DNA of 64,000 bases from Nocardioides dokdonensis FR1436 (GTDB lineage: Bacteria > Actinomycetota > Actinomycetes > Propionibacteriales > Nocardioidaceae), in NCBI RefSeq assembly GCF_001653335.1, contig NZ_CP015079.1, positions 3,224,001 through 3,288,000 of the forward strand, written 5' to 3'. Below are positions 10,551-19,726 of the stretch, piece after piece; the stretch's first letter is position 1; each line of letters starts with the position of its first letter. The notes beneath the pieces are model-generated. The model worked only from the letters and a program-made list of their open reading frames with translations, was not told the DNA's origin and did no database searches. Made by a program: the position numbers and the translations under genes.

Positions 10551-11446
10551 GCGCCGTGCCGGTCGTGGTCGCCGAGGACGGCTCCCACAGCCCTGCGTTC
10601 GCGGTGCACCTCGACAACTTCGAGGGTCCCTTCGACCTGCTGCTGCACCTGATCTCCAAGCACAAGCTCGACATCACCGAGGTCTCGCTGTCCCGGGTCA
10701 CCGACGAGTTCATCGCTCACGTCAAGGCCCTGCGGACCGCGCCGGTGCCGGAGGGGGGCACCGGCAGGGACGCAGCGCTCGACCTCGAGCAGACGACGTC
10801 GTTCCTGCTCGTCGCTGCGACCCTCCTGGACCTGAAGGCGGCCCGGCTGCTGCCCCAGGGCGACGTCGAGGACGAGGAGGACCTGGCCCTGCTGGAGGCC
10901 CGCGACCTGCTCTTCGCCCGCCTCATCCAGTACCGCGCCTACAAGCAGGTGGCCGCGGTGGTCGCGCAGCGCCTCACCGACGAGTCCCGCCGCTACCCGC
11001 GCGCCGTGGGGCTCGAGGAGCGCTTCGCCGCACTGCTGCCCGAGGTGCTCATCGGGATCGGCCTGGACCAGTTCGCCGCGCTCGCGGCCCGGGCGCTGGC
11101 GCCCAAGCCGGTGGTCGAGGTCTCGCTGCACCACATCCACGCAGCGAAGGTCTCGGTGCGCGAGCAGGCCGCGGTCGCCGTCGAGCGGCTGCGCCGCTCC
11201 GGCACGATGACCTTCCGCACGCTGTGCCGCGACTCCCCGGACACCCTGACCACGGTGGCCCGGTTCCTGGCGCTGCTCGAGCTGTTCCGCGAGGGCGTGG
11301 TCGCCTTCGACCAGGTGACCCCGCTCGGCACGCTCACGCTGCGCTGGACCGGCGACGACGAGACCGACGCCGAGGCGCTCGTCACCGACGAGTTCGAGGG
11401 CGCCCCGCCCCCCGTGCTCACCGTCGACCCGGAAGGACCCGCATGA
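10547..11446 (+). CDS. scpA: segregation and condensation protein A (kleisin)
   Basis: ScpA is the kleisin subunit that bridges the two heads of SMC and, with ScpB, forms the bacterial condensin. The N-terminal SMC-neck-binding domain is diagnostic: NFEGPFDLLLHLISKHKLDI (about 21-40). The C-terminal winged-helix region is near 215-270. At 299 aa it is of normal size. The GTG start overlaps the previous stop, and its own stop overlaps the scpB ATG (ATGA), so expression is coupled. Confidence 0.95.
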   Translation: MSAVPVVVAEDGSHSPAFAVHLDNFEGPFDLLLHLISKHKLDITEVSLSRVTDEFIAHVKALRTAPVPEGGTGRDAALDLEQTTSFLLVAATLLDLKAARLLPQGDVEDEEDLALLEARDLLFARLIQYRAYKQVAAVVAQRLTDESRRYPRAVGLEERFAALLPEVLIGIGLDQFAALAARALAPKPVVEVSLHHIHAAKVSVREQAAVAVERLRRSGTMTFRTLCRDSPDTLTTVARFLALLELFREGVVAFDQVTPLGTLTLRWTGDDETDAEALVTDEFEGAPPPVLTVDPEGPA

Positions 11447-12114
11447 ACGAGCCCGCCGCCCCGGCCGCCCCGGAGACCCTCGAGGTCCCGGTGGCCGCGC
11501 TGCGCCCGTCGCTGGAGGCCGTGCTGATGGTCGCCGACCAGCCGCTGGACTCCGTGAGCCTCGCGAGCGTGGTGGGGCACCCGGTCGAGACCGTGGTCGC
11601 CGCGCTGCAGCTGCTCGCCGAGGAGTACGACGAGCAGGACCGCGGCTTCGAGCTGCGCCACGTGGCCGGCGGGTGGCGCTACTACACCCGGGAGGCCTAC
11701 GCAGCGGTGGTCGAGCAGCTGGTGCTCGAGGGCCAGCAGGCCCGGCTGACCCAGGCCGCGCTCGAGACGCTCGCCGTGGTGGCCTACCAGCAGCCGGTCT
11801 CGCGCGCCCGGGTCTCCGCGGTGCGCGGCGTCAACGTCGACGGGGTGATGCGCACCCTGCTCACCCGCGGGCTGGTCCAGGAGGCCGGCCAGGACGCCGA
11901 GACCGGGGCGAACCTCTACCGCACCACCCGCTACTTCCTGGAGCGCATCGGGGTCTCGTCGCTCGACGAGCTGCCCGAGCTGGCGCCGTACCTCCCGGAG
12001 ATGGACGACCTCGAGGACGAGCTCGAACGGGTCGGCGGCCTGCCCCGCACCCCCGACGCAGTCCAGGACCACCCTGCCGTGGAACCGATGACCGACAGCC
12101 AGGAGACCCCGTGA
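11443..12114 (+). CDS. scpB: segregation and condensation protein B
   Basis: ScpB dimerises through winged-helix domains and binds the middle of ScpA in the SMC complex. LEAVLMVADQPLD (first winged helix) and LTQAALETLAVVAYQQPVSR (second winged helix, the most conserved part) are present, followed by RGVNVDGVMRTLL. The ATG at 11443 gives 223 aa. The C-terminal tail is acidic. It overlaps the next gene by 4 nt. Confidence 0.95.
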   Translation: MNEPAAPAAPETLEVPVAALRPSLEAVLMVADQPLDSVSLASVVGHPVETVVAALQLLAEEYDEQDRGFELRHVAGGWRYYTREAYAAVVEQLVLEGQQARLTQAALETLAVVAYQQPVSRARVSAVRGVNVDGVMRTLLTRGLVQEAGQDAETGANLYRTTRYFLERIGVSSLDELPELAPYLPEMDDLEDELERVGGLPRTPDAVQDHPAVEPMTDSQETP

Positions 12115-12923
12115 GCCGCGCCCCGCACGACCAGCCCGCCCCCCTCGGGGAGGGGGACGGCCGTGAGATCCCCCTCGACGACGACGGGACGGTGCGGCTG
12201 CAGAAGCTGCTCGCCCAGTCGGGCGTGGCCTCCCGGCGCAAGTGCGAGGAGCTGATGCTCGAGGGCCTCGTGGAGGTCGACGGCGAGGTGGTGACCCGGC
12301 TGGGCACCAAGGTCGACCCGCGCACCGCGATCGTGCGCGTCGACGGGCACCGGTTGCCGCCCATGAGCCCGCACGTCTACCTGGTGCTCAACAAGCCGCG
12401 GGGCGTGGTCTCGACGATGTCCGACCCCGAGGGCCGGCGCACGCTCTCCGACGTGGTGGCCGACCGGCCCGAGCGGCTCTTCCACGTGGGCCGGCTCGAC
12501 ACCGACACCTCCGGGCTGATCCTGCTCACCAACGACGGCGACTTCGCCCAGCGGATGGCGCACCCGTCGTACGAGGTGGACAAGACCTACGTCGCCGAGG
12601 TCGAGGGCCAGGTGCACCGGGGCACGATCAAGAAGCTGCTGGAGGGCGTCGTGCTCGAGGACGGTCCGGTGACGGTCAGCCGGGCGCGGCTCGTCGAGGG
12701 CAGCCACGGCCGCACCGACCGCGGGCGCAGCATCATCGAGCTGGTCATCCACGAGGGCCGCAACCGCATCGTGCGGCGCCTGCTCGACCACGTCGGGCAC
12801 CCGGTGCTCCGACTGACGCGCACCGAGCTCGGCCCCGTGCGACTGGGCGGCCTGCCGTCCGGGGCGCTGCGCGAGCTGACCCGCACCGAGCTCGGCAGCC
12901 TCCTGGACCGCACCGAGCTGTGA
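12111..12923 (+). CDS. rluB: 23S rRNA pseudouridine synthase, RluB type
   Basis: The product converts a uridine of 23S rRNA to pseudouridine; rluB is nearly always next to scpB. An N-terminal S4 RNA-binding domain (VRLQKLLAQSGVASRRKCEELM) precedes the RsuA/RluB catalytic domain with the catalytic Asp in GRLDTDTSGL (about 127-136), and the GRNRIVRRLLDHVGHPV motif follows. The GTG start overlaps the scpB stop (GTGA); the protein is 270 aa with a hydrophilic N-terminal extension. Confidence 0.93.
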   Translation: MSRAPHDQPAPLGEGDGREIPLDDDGTVRLQKLLAQSGVASRRKCEELMLEGLVEVDGEVVTRLGTKVDPRTAIVRVDGHRLPPMSPHVYLVLNKPRGVVSTMSDPEGRRTLSDVVADRPERLFHVGRLDTDTSGLILLTNDGDFAQRMAHPSYEVDKTYVAEVEGQVHRGTIKKLLEGVVLEDGPVTVSRARLVEGSHGRTDRGRSIIELVIHEGRNRIVRRLLDHVGHPVLRLTRTELGPVRLGGLPSGALRELTRTELGSLLDRTEL

Positions 12924-12973
12924 CCTGGGCGACCACTGGTCAAGCGGGGCGCCGAGCCCCGCAGCAGCACCGC

Positions 12974-12979
12974 TAGCCT
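12974..12979 (+). promoter_or_regulatory. possible -10 box for aroH-tyrA
   Basis: TAGCCT matches TANNNT in the rluB-aroH gap and would give a leader of about 45 nt. No -35 sequence is evident, so support is weak. Confidence 0.3.
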
Positions 12980-13031
12980 GGCTCCCGGACCGGCAGCTGC
13001 TGGTCGAGGACGTGCAGGAGGAGGAACTGAC

Positions 13032-13421
13032 GTGGCGGTGCGAGCGATCCGGGGAGCGACCCAGCTCGAGGAGGACTCCCGCGACCACATGCTCGAGCGG
13101 GTGGCCGAGATGGTGACCGACGTGATGGAGTCCAACGGGCTCGAGGTCGACGACTTCATCTCGGTGATCTTCACCGCCACCTCCGACCTGGTCGCGGAGT
13201 TCCCGGCGTACGCCGCGCGGCGACTCGGCTTCGGCGAGGTGCCGCTGATCTGCGCCCGCGAGCTCGAGATCGACCGGTCGATGCCCCGCGTGGTGCGGAT
13301 GATGGCGCACGTCGAGACGGACCTGCCGCGCGCCGAGATCACCCACAGCTACCTCCACGGCGCCGCGGCGCTGCGCAGCGACCTGACCCGCGTCCGCTCG
13401 GTGCCCGACGTCGATGAGTGA
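13032..13421 (+). CDS. aroH: chorismate mutase, AroH class
   Basis: This enzyme converts chorismate to prephenate, the branch point to tyrosine and phenylalanine. The 129-aa protein belongs to the trimeric AroH fold: VRAIRGATQLEEDS at the N-terminus and the VRMMAHVETD strand near the C-terminus are characteristic. The GTG at 13032 follows a strong GGAGGAGGA site. Its 3' end overlaps tyrA by 8 nt, so the mutase and the next enzyme of the pathway are made together. Confidence 0.92.
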   Translation: MAVRAIRGATQLEEDSRDHMLERVAEMVTDVMESNGLEVDDFISVIFTATSDLVAEFPAYAARRLGFGEVPLICARELEIDRSMPRVVRMMAHVETDLPRAEITHSYLHGAAALRSDLTRVRSVPDVDE

Positions 13422-14496
13422 GCCCGCCCGGCTGGTCGGGCCCGTCGAGGTCATCGGCACCGGCCTGGTCGGCACCTCGGTGGCGCTGGCCTGCCGCCGC
13501 GCCGGGCTCGAGGTGCTCCTCAGCGACCGCAACGACGAGCACGTGCGCACCGCGTCCGGCCTGGGCGCCGGACGCGCCCGCCGGCCTGAGGACCGGCCGC
13601 AGCTCGTCGTGGTGGCCGTGCCGCCCGACGCCCTGGGCGACACCATCAACGCAGCCCTGACCGCCTCGGACGCGGTCGTCACCGATGTCGGCAGCATCAA
13701 GGCCCGACCGCTGGCCCAGGTGCTCGCCGACCCCGGGGCCGCCGCGCGGGCCGAGCGCTACGTCGGCAGCCACCCGATGGCCGGCAGCGAGCTGTCCGGC
13801 CCGCTCTCCGCGACCCCGATGCTGTTCGAGGGCCGGCCCTGGGCGATCACCCCTCACCCGGGCTCCGACGTGGCCGCCGTGGAGCTGGTCGAGGACCTGG
13901 TGCGCCTCGCGGGCGCCGTCCCGGCGTGGCTGACGCCGCAGGAGCACGACAAGGCGGTGGCGCGGATCTCGCACGTGCCGCACCTGGTCTCCTCCCTGGT
14001 GGCCGGCCGCCTGGCCGGCGCCCCGTCGAACCACCTGTCGCTGTCGGGCCAGGGCGTGCGCGACGTGACCCGGGTCGCGGCCGGCGACCCCCGGTTGTAC
14101 GGCCAGATCGTCGCCGGCAACGCCGCCGCCGTCGGGGAGCTGCTCTCCGAGCTGCGCGCCGACCTGGACGCGATGATCGAGGCCATCGCCGACGACGCGC
14201 GCGAGGACCTCGAGGACCTGCTCGGCCGCGGTGTCACCGGCACCCGCGCCATCCCGGGCAAGCACGGTGCGCCGGCGACGGCCACCGTCTCGGTCTTCGT
14301 CACCGTGCCCGACCACCCCGGCGAGCTGGCCCGCCTGCTGGCCGACGCGGTCGCCAGCGAGGTCAACGTCGAGGACATCCGCATCGACCACGACACCAGC
14401 CGGCCCACCGGTCTGGTCGAGCTGGTCGTCGACCAGCGCAGTGGCGAGCGGCTGGTCGTGTCGCTGGAATCCCGCGGCTGGGTGACGCACCGGTAG
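13414..14496 (+). CDS. tyrA: prephenate dehydrogenase
   Basis: It oxidatively decarboxylates prephenate with NAD(P) on the route to tyrosine. The Rossmann motif VIGTGLVGTSVAL is at about residues 13-25, the substrate-site signature SHPMAGSE is near 127, and a C-terminal ACT-like domain (VFVTVPDHPGELARLL, about 293-308) suggests feedback control by an aromatic amino acid. 360 aa is normal. The ATG lies inside the end of aroH. Confidence 0.93.
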   Translation: MSEPARLVGPVEVIGTGLVGTSVALACRRAGLEVLLSDRNDEHVRTASGLGAGRARRPEDRPQLVVVAVPPDALGDTINAALTASDAVVTDVGSIKARPLAQVLADPGAAARAERYVGSHPMAGSELSGPLSATPMLFEGRPWAITPHPGSDVAAVELVEDLVRLAGAVPAWLTPQEHDKAVARISHVPHLVSSLVAGRLAGAPSNHLSLSGQGVRDVTRVAAGDPRLYGQIVAGNAAAVGELLSELRADLDAMIEAIADDAREDLEDLLGRGVTGTRAIPGKHGAPATATVSVFVTVPDHPGELARLLADAVASEVNVEDIRIDHDTSRPTGLVELVVDQRSGERLVVSLESRGWVTHR

Positions 14497-14499
14497 GCT
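14494..14499 (+). promoter_or_regulatory. -10 box of a probable leaderless promoter for cmk
   Basis: TAGGCT overlaps the tyrA stop codon and ends 8 nt before the GTG start of cmk at 14508. No Shine-Dalgarno sequence is visible, matching the leaderless arrangement at three other genes here. Confidence 0.45.
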
Positions 14500-14507
14500 G
14501 CGGGCCC

Positions 14508-15221
14508 GTGATCACCAAGGCCTCCGACCCCGACCCGACACGCGACACCGGCATCGTGGTGGCCGTGGACGGCACCTCGGGCTCCGGCAAGTCGAGCACG
14601 TGCCGTGCGGTCGCCTCCCGGCTGGGACTGCGCTACCTCGACACGGGCGCGATGTACCGCGCGATGACGTGGTGGATCCTGGAGCAGGGCATCGACGTCC
14701 ACGAGGCGAGCACGGTCGCCGCGCGCAGCGGCGAGCCCCAGATCGTCTCGGGCACCGACCCCTCCGGGCCCACCATCCACGTCGACGGCCGCGACGTGGG
14801 CGTCGAGATCCGCTCCGACCGCGTGACCGGCGCGGTCTCGCCGGTCTCGACCGTGCCCGAGGTGCGCGCCCGGCTGGTCGACCTGCAGCGCGCCGAGATC
14901 GCGGCTGGTCTCCAGGGTGCCGGGATCGTCGTCGAGGGCCGTGACATCGGCTCCGTGGTCGCCCCCGAGGCGCCCGTCAAGCTCTACCTGACCGCCGACC
15001 CGGCCGCCCGGGCCGCACGCCGCGCCGCCGAGGAGGGTGGCAGCGACGTCGCAGCCACCGAGCAGTCGTTGCGCAGCCGCGACGCCATCGACTCCGGTCG
15101 GGCGGTCTCGCCGCTGACCATGGCCGAGGGTGCGGTGCACCTGGACACCACGTCGTACACGCTGGAGGAGGTCGTGGACCAGGTCGTCGCCCTGGTGGAG
15201 GCGCAGGAGGCGGCCACGTGA
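14508..15221 (+). CDS. cmk: (d)CMP kinase
   Basis: Phosphorylates CMP and dCMP to the diphosphates. The P-loop GTSGSGKSS is at about residues 22-30, RYLDTGAMYRAMT is the classic Cmk signature, and VVEGRDIGSVV is the conserved nucleotide-binding strand. The GTG at 14508 gives 237 aa, and the frame further upstream is unrelated. The stop overlaps the next GTG by 4 nt. Confidence 0.95.
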   Translation: MITKASDPDPTRDTGIVVAVDGTSGSGKSSTCRAVASRLGLRYLDTGAMYRAMTWWILEQGIDVHEASTVAARSGEPQIVSGTDPSGPTIHVDGRDVGVEIRSDRVTGAVSPVSTVPEVRARLVDLQRAEIAAGLQGAGIVVEGRDIGSVVAPEAPVKLYLTADPAARAARRAAEEGGSDVAATEQSLRSRDAIDSGRAVSPLTMAEGAVHLDTTSYTLEEVVDQVVALVEAQEAAT

Positions 15222-15997
15222 GCGGGACGCACCTCCCGCAGGTGCGCTCCGGGCACGCCGACCTGCCGCGGACCGAGCACGTCGCCCATCCGCACCGCCT
15301 GATGCTGCGCAGCCTGCGCCCGGTCTCGCGCTGGCTGCTGCGGCGCCGCTACCGGGTGCAGGTGCTGGGGGCGGCGAACGTCCCTGCCCGCGGCCCGGTG
15401 GTCTTCGCGGCCAACCACGCCGGGGTCATCGACGGGCCGATGCTGGCGATCTACGCCCCGCGTCCGGTGCACGCGCTGACCAAGGTCGAGATGTTCTCCG
15501 GGCGGCTGGGCACCTTGCTGCGCTGGGCGGGCCAGGTGCCGCTGGACCGGTTCCGCACCGACGTGGCCGCCGCGCGCAGCTGTGTGCGGGTGCTGCGCGA
15601 CGACGGCGCCATCGGGATCTTCCCCGAGGGCCACCGCGGCGGGGGTGACCTGCAACGCTTCCACCGGGGGGCGGCGTACTTCTCGTTGGTCGCGGGTGCG
15701 ACCGTGGTGCCCGTGTCGTTCCTCGGCACCCGGGAGCCGGGTGGGAGCAGCAGCTCGCTCCCGCGACGCGGCGCCCGCCTGCACGTCGTCTTCGGACAGC
15801 CGATCGGGATCGACGCGGCGCCGTTCCCGCGGTCCAAGGAACAAGTGGAGGCCACGTCGTTGTTGTTGTGGCAGCACATGGTGCGCGAGCTGGACGCCGC
15901 CAAGGCCCGCACCGGCTGTGAGCTCCCGGGCCCCCTGCCCGCCGGAGAACTCGAACCCGACCCCGCCACCGGGGTCACCGATCTAGGAGCACCATGA
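15218..15997 (+). CDS. plsC: 1-acyl-sn-glycerol-3-phosphate acyltransferase
   Basis: A membrane-associated acyltransferase of phospholipid synthesis. The catalytic NHxxxxD motif (NHAGVID, about 67-73), the phosphate-binding FPEGHR (about 135-140) and VVPVSFLG are in the correct order. 259 aa is typical. Genes of this kind sit between cmk and der in many actinobacteria. The acyl acceptor is assumed from the family. It overlaps cmk by 4 nt and der by 4 nt. Confidence 0.88.
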   Translation: MSGTHLPQVRSGHADLPRTEHVAHPHRLMLRSLRPVSRWLLRRRYRVQVLGAANVPARGPVVFAANHAGVIDGPMLAIYAPRPVHALTKVEMFSGRLGTLLRWAGQVPLDRFRTDVAAARSCVRVLRDDGAIGIFPEGHRGGGDLQRFHRGAAYFSLVAGATVVPVSFLGTREPGGSSSSLPRRGARLHVVFGQPIGIDAAPFPRSKEQVEATSLLLWQHMVRELDAAKARTGCELPGPLPAGELEPDPATGVTDLGAP

Positions 15998-17358
15998 CCG
16001 AGCACGCCGACGGCACCCCCACCGACGGGCCTGTCGTCGACGGCCCCCTGCCGGTGCTGGCCATCATCGGCCGACCCAACGTGGGCAAGTCGACGCTGGT
16101 GAACCGCTTCATCGGCCGCCGCGAGGCGGTCGTCGAGGACGTCCCCGGCGTCACCCGCGACCGGGTGTCCTACGACGCCCACTGGAACGGTCGCGCCTTC
16201 ACCGTGGTCGACACCGGTGGATGGGACCCGGACGCCCGAGGCCTGGCCGAGCGGATCGCCGCACAGGCCGAGATCGCCATCTCGCTGGCCGACGCCGTGC
16301 TGTTCGTCGTCGACGCAGCGGTGGGCATCACCGACGCCGACGAGGCCGTGGTGCGGATCCTGCGCAAGTCCGGCAAGCCGGTCGTGCTCGCCGCCAACAA
16401 GGTCGACGACGAGCGGACCGAGGCTCAGGCCTACGGACTGTGGAACCTCGGCCTCGGCGAGCCGTTCCCGGTCTCCGCGCTGCACGGCCGCGGCTCCGGT
16501 GACCTGCTCGACGCGGTGCTCGCCGCGCTGCCCGAGCCGCCTCCCGAGCGCGACGCCGAGGTCGGCGGCCCGCGCCGCATCGCGATCGTCGGCAAGCCCA
16601 ACGTGGGCAAGTCGTCGCTGCTCAACCGGCTGGCGGGGGAGGAGCGGGTGGTCGTCGACAACGTCGCCGGCACCACCGTCGACCCCGTCGACGAGCTCGT
16701 CACCCTGGGCGGTCGCACCTGGCGCTTCATCGACACCGCGGGCATCCGCAAGCGGGTCAAGGCCGCCTCGGGGCACGAGTACTACGCCTCGCTGCGCACC
16801 TCGATCGCCATCGACCGCGCCGAGGTGGCGGTGCTGGTGGTCGACGCCGACCTGTCCATCTCCGAGCAGGACGTGCGCATCCTGCAGACCGTGCGTGAGG
16901 CCGGCCGGGCGCTGGTCATCGCGTTCAACAAGTGGGACCTGGTCGACGAGGAGCGCCGCTACTACCTGGAGCGCGAGATCGAGCGCGAGCTCGTGCAGGT
17001 GCAGTGGGCGCCGCGGATCAACGTCACCGCCCGCACCGGCTGGCACGTGGACCGCCTGGTTCCCGCCCTGGACAAGGCCCTGGAGGGCTGGCAGACCCGG
17101 ATCACCACCGGTCAGCTCAACTCCTTCCTCGGTCGGCTCGTCGCCGAGCACCCGCACCCGGTGCGCAGCGGCAAGCAGCCGAAGATCCTCTTCGCCACCC
17201 AGCCCTCGACGGCGCCGCCGACCTTCGTGCTGTTCACCTCCGGCAAGCTCGACGACGGCTACGAGCGCTACATCGAGCGTCGTCTGCGCGAGGAGTTCGG
17301 CTTCGTGGGCACCCCGATCGTCATCAACCAGCGGGTCCGCGAGAAGCGCAAGCGCTGA
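15994..17358 (+). CDS. der: ribosome biogenesis GTPase Der (EngA)
   Basis: An essential GTPase needed for maturation of the 50S subunit. It carries two tandem G domains, with P-loops GRPNVGKST (about 26-34) and GKPNVGKSS (about 200-208), G4 motifs NKVD and NKWD, and a C-terminal KH-like domain. 454 aa is normal. It ends a run of six coupled genes, and a tRNA follows about 100 nt later. Confidence 0.96.
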   Translation: MTEHADGTPTDGPVVDGPLPVLAIIGRPNVGKSTLVNRFIGRREAVVEDVPGVTRDRVSYDAHWNGRAFTVVDTGGWDPDARGLAERIAAQAEIAISLADAVLFVVDAAVGITDADEAVVRILRKSGKPVVLAANKVDDERTEAQAYGLWNLGLGEPFPVSALHGRGSGDLLDAVLAALPEPPPERDAEVGGPRRIAIVGKPNVGKSSLLNRLAGEERVVVDNVAGTTVDPVDELVTLGGRTWRFIDTAGIRKRVKAASGHEYYASLRTSIAIDRAEVAVLVVDADLSISEQDVRILQTVREAGRALVIAFNKWDLVDEERRYYLEREIERELVQVQWAPRINVTARTGWHVDRLVPALDKALEGWQTRITTGQLNSFLGRLVAEHPHPVRSGKQPKILFATQPSTAPPTFVLFTSGKLDDGYERYIERRLREEFGFVGTPIVINQRVREKRKR

Positions 17359-17455
17359 GCCCGGCGCGAGCCGGGGTGCCGATGTCGGGCCCCGGCCGGC
17401 GCTGTTGTACTGTTCACGCGTCGTGAGGCGCTGCACCGCAGCGGCTCGGGCAGTT

Positions 17456-17532
<77 letters not shown>

Positions 17533-17534
17533 GA

Positions 17535-17576
17535 AAACCGCCTCTGACCTGCGGAAACGCGGGTCAGAGGCGGTTT
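17535..17576 (+). terminator. strong intrinsic terminator after tRNA-Pro
   Basis: A stem of about 18 bp (AAACCGCCTCTGACC pairing with GGTCAGAGGCGGTTT, then GCG/CGC) closes a GAAA loop and is followed by TTTCGGTTTT. It should stop transcription from der/tRNA, and because A-runs flank it, possibly also transcription from the integrase side. Confidence 0.85.
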
Positions 17577-17633
17577 CGGTTTTGACGTGGATCCTCAGAA
17601 TGGTCGTTTACTAGTCGTAAACGCTTTCGGGGC

Positions 17634-18815
17634 CTACGAATCCGAGCTCGCGTCGTCGCTCTCAGCGAGCCGCTCGAGAAGCTTGGAGAGGTCGGCCGAG
17701 ACCGGCGGCTTGGCGATGTAGTGGTCCCGAGTGACCTGGCTCGAGGAGTGGCCGAGCTGGCGCGAGGCGAGCTCTGACGTTGTGGCCTCCGAGATCAGCG
17801 TCGCCACCGTCTTGCGGAACGTGTGGGGGGTCACCCACTCAAAGCCGGTGTCCTTGCGGATCTGCCGCCACCGCCGCTCGATGTTGACGACCTGATGCCA
17901 CGTGCCGTTGCGGGTGGCGAAGACGGCGTCGTTCTCGTTGGGTGTCGCGAACTCCCGGCGCACGCGGAGCAGCTCGGCTGCGAACCGGGGCAGCACCACG
18001 GTTCGCCGGCTGGCGTCCGACTTCGGCGTGGGCTTGCGATATGTGCCCTTTCCGGTCTCGGTCTTGATCGTGCCCGACACCGTGAGGATGGGCAGATCGC
18101 CATCGAGGTCCAGGTCGCTCCACCGTAAGGCGAGGACCTCGCCGACGCGGCAACCGGTGGCGAGCATCAGGTCGATGATGTCGGCCATGTCGCCGGTGGC
18201 CTTGGGGCCGGAGCGGTCTGCGTTGACCCACCGGCGTACGGCAGCGCGGATCTCAACCAGGTCCTCGACCCGAAGCGCCTTGGTCTCCTGCTTCGGTCGG
18301 TGAACCCGGCTCGTCCCGCGGGCCGGGTTCGTCGGGATCGCGTCGTGCCGCACCGCGAGGTCGAGCATGGCCCCGAGGACGACCTTGGCCTTGCGTTGCC
18401 GGTTCACGCTCTGATCGCGCAACCTCAGCAGGAGCCGGTCCAGCCGACCCGTGGTGGCCTCGCGGAGCTTCAGTCCACCAACGCTGGGCAGCACCAGGTT
18501 GTCCAGCACCCGGCGGTACTCGTTGATGGTGGTCTGCTCGATTCGTCCTTCCGCCTCGAGACCAGTGATCCATGTGTCGGCGAGGTCGATCAGCCGGGTC
18601 TCTGCCGTGAGGAGCTCACCTGCTGGCGCGGTGCGCGTGCCCAGGACGTCTCGCAGGGCTCGCTCCGCAGCGGCCTTGCTCGGACCAGTCGCGGTGACGC
18701 GGCGAGTCTTGCCGTCGGAGTCACGGAACCGGGTCAGGGCTCGATAGCTGCCGTCGCGGATCTTCTCGGTGGTGATGGTCCCCCAGGTGCCGAGGGGGAG
18801 TGGTGGCCTGGCCAT
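17634..18815 (-). CDS. int: tyrosine integrase 1
   Basis: A 393-aa phage/ICE-type tyrosine recombinase that would insert and excise DNA at the tRNA. An arm-binding N-terminus (GTWGTITTEKI..RALTRFRD), a SAM-like core-binding domain (about 70-170) and the catalytic domain are present: Arg in TGCRVGEVLAL, HTFRKTVATL, LGHSSS and Tyr in RDHYI. It points towards tRNA-Pro and starts 3 nt after the excisionase stop, so xis and int form an operon. The sequence is clearly related to integrase 2 (19727-20923). Confidence 0.95.
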   Translation of the reverse strand: MARPPLPLGTWGTITTEKIRDGSYRALTRFRDSDGKTRRVTATGPSKAAAERALRDVLGTRTAPAGELLTAETRLIDLADTWITGLEAEGRIEQTTINEYRRVLDNLVLPSVGGLKLREATTGRLDRLLLRLRDQSVNRQRKAKVVLGAMLDLAVRHDAIPTNPARGTSRVHRPKQETKALRVEDLVEIRAAVRRWVNADRSGPKATGDMADIIDLMLATGCRVGEVLALRWSDLDLDGDLPILTVSGTIKTETGKGTYRKPTPKSDASRRTVVLPRFAAELLRVRREFATPNENDAVFATRNGTWHQVVNIERRWRQIRKDTGFEWVTPHTFRKTVATLISEATTSELASRQLGHSSSQVTRDHYIAKPPVSADLSKLLERLAESDDASSDS

Positions 18816-18818
18816 GGC

Positions 18819-19037
18819 CTACTCGCCCTCTGCGGGCTCGAGGTGCTCGACGATCCAGGCGTCGAGGTCCGCGCGGCGGTAGCGCAGGCAACCGCCCATC
18901 TTCACGGCGCGTGGTCCGAACCCGACCCGGCGTGTCCGCCAGGTGTAGAGCGTCGCCTTCGGGATGGCGAGGTAGGCCGCAGCCTCGTCGATGGTGAGGA
19001 TCATGCTCTCTTGGCTGGTGCCGACGGTGGTACTCAT
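18819..19037 (-). CDS. excisionase / AlpA-like MerR-type DNA-binding protein 1
   Basis: A 72-aa helix-turn-helix protein of the excisionase type: LTIDEAAAYLAIPKATLYTWR is the recognition part, and LRYRRADLDAWIVEHL is the usual C-terminal helix. The ATG at 19037 was chosen because AAGGAG lies 6 nt upstream. It precedes integrase 1 with a 3-nt gap and would direct excision. Confidence 0.88.
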   Translation of the reverse strand: MSTTVGTSQESMILTIDEAAAYLAIPKATLYTWRTRRVGFGPRAVKMGGCLRYRRADLDAWIVEHLEPAEGE

Positions 19038-19272
19038 CGTGTGCTCCTTCGTGGCCACGAGAACAGGTTTGCCCTCGTGACTGAAGGTGTGCGGCCCACA
19101 CCGCGCGGACTGTGGAGAATTGACCCCTAATCGACCTTCTGGAGCGGTCGCAGGTGCCACGCGGACCAGCGGTGTCCACGGGACCGACCGGCGAGGCGCT
19201 CGCGGACACCTCTGCTGCTGCGGGGCGTGGGTTGTCGGGTTGCGATCGAGCTTGCTGTGTTTTGCGCTCTTA

Positions 19273-19310
19273 GCCAGAGGTCGCAGGTTCAAATCCTGCC
19301 CCCGCTACCA
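19273..19310 (+). pseudogene. 3' fragment of a second tRNA (putative att remnant)
   Basis: GCAGGTTCAAATCCTGC forms an intact T-arm, followed by CCCCGCT, discriminator A and CCA. No matching acceptor, D or anticodon arms lie upstream, so only the 3' part exists. From memory it resembles the 3' end of actinobacterial initiator tRNA more than tRNA-Pro. A displaced tRNA 3' end is the usual scar of tRNA-targeting elements and would mark the junction between two insertions. Confidence 0.75.
19279..19298 (+). repeat. 20-bp direct repeat, copy 2 (putative att core)
   Basis: Identical to 17501-17520. It lies between the two divergent excisionase-integrase modules and inside the tRNA 3' fragment. Confidence 0.7.
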
Positions 19311-19312
19311 AA

Positions 19313-19346
19313 TTCAGGCTCGGAATCTACGGATTCCGAGCCTGAA
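19313..19346 (+). terminator. 15-bp perfect hairpin after the tRNA fragment
   Basis: TTCAGGCTCGGAATC and GATTCCGAGCCTGAA are perfectly complementary around a TACG loop. It begins 2 nt after the CCA end, the same layout as tRNA-Pro and its terminator, so it was probably carried along with the tRNA 3' end. The T-run afterwards is weak (AGCATTT). Confidence 0.65.
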
Positions 19347-19489
19347 AGCATTTAGAGATTTGATCAAGTGTCCACTTACGGTCCAGAAACCCGGGCCAGG
19401 AACCTGCTGCGAGGCTGACCAGCCCGCGGGTTACCGGGCCGGCACGGTTGGTGCTGGCGAGCGCGGACGTCACTGCTCACCTGACGAGC

Positions 19490-19720
19490 ATGGAGACCAC
19501 CACAACCACGCTGAGCGGCCTGGAGCCGCTCCTGAGCATCGAGGAACTCTCGGAGTACCTCCACGTGCCCGTCAGAACGCTCTACGACTGGCGCCTCACC
19601 GGCAAGGGGCCCTGCGCTGTCCATGTCGGCCGCCAACTCCGCTACTTCGTCAGCGACGTTCACGCGTGGCTTGCCAGCCAGCGGGAGCGCGAGCCGGGGC
19701 ACTCGCCCGAGGGAGCGTGA
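19490..19720 (+). CDS. excisionase / AlpA-like DNA-binding protein 2
   Basis: A 76-aa excisionase-type protein with LLSIEELSEYLHVPVRTLYDWR as helix-turn-helix and LRYFVSDVHAWL as C-terminal helix, homologous to the protein at 18819-19037 but in the opposite orientation. The ATG at 19490 was chosen over an upstream in-frame start at 19448 because the family begins close to this point. Integrase 2 starts 6 nt after its stop. Confidence 0.85.
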   Translation: METTTTTLSGLEPLLSIEELSEYLHVPVRTLYDWRLTGKGPCAVHVGRQLRYFVSDVHAWLASQREREPGHSPEGA

Positions 19721-19726
19721 TGGCTC

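Noticed and set aside
17401-17430. Possible tRNA promoter (TACTGT at 17408)
   Set aside because: A weak single hexamer without a -35; the tRNA may simply be co-transcribed with der.
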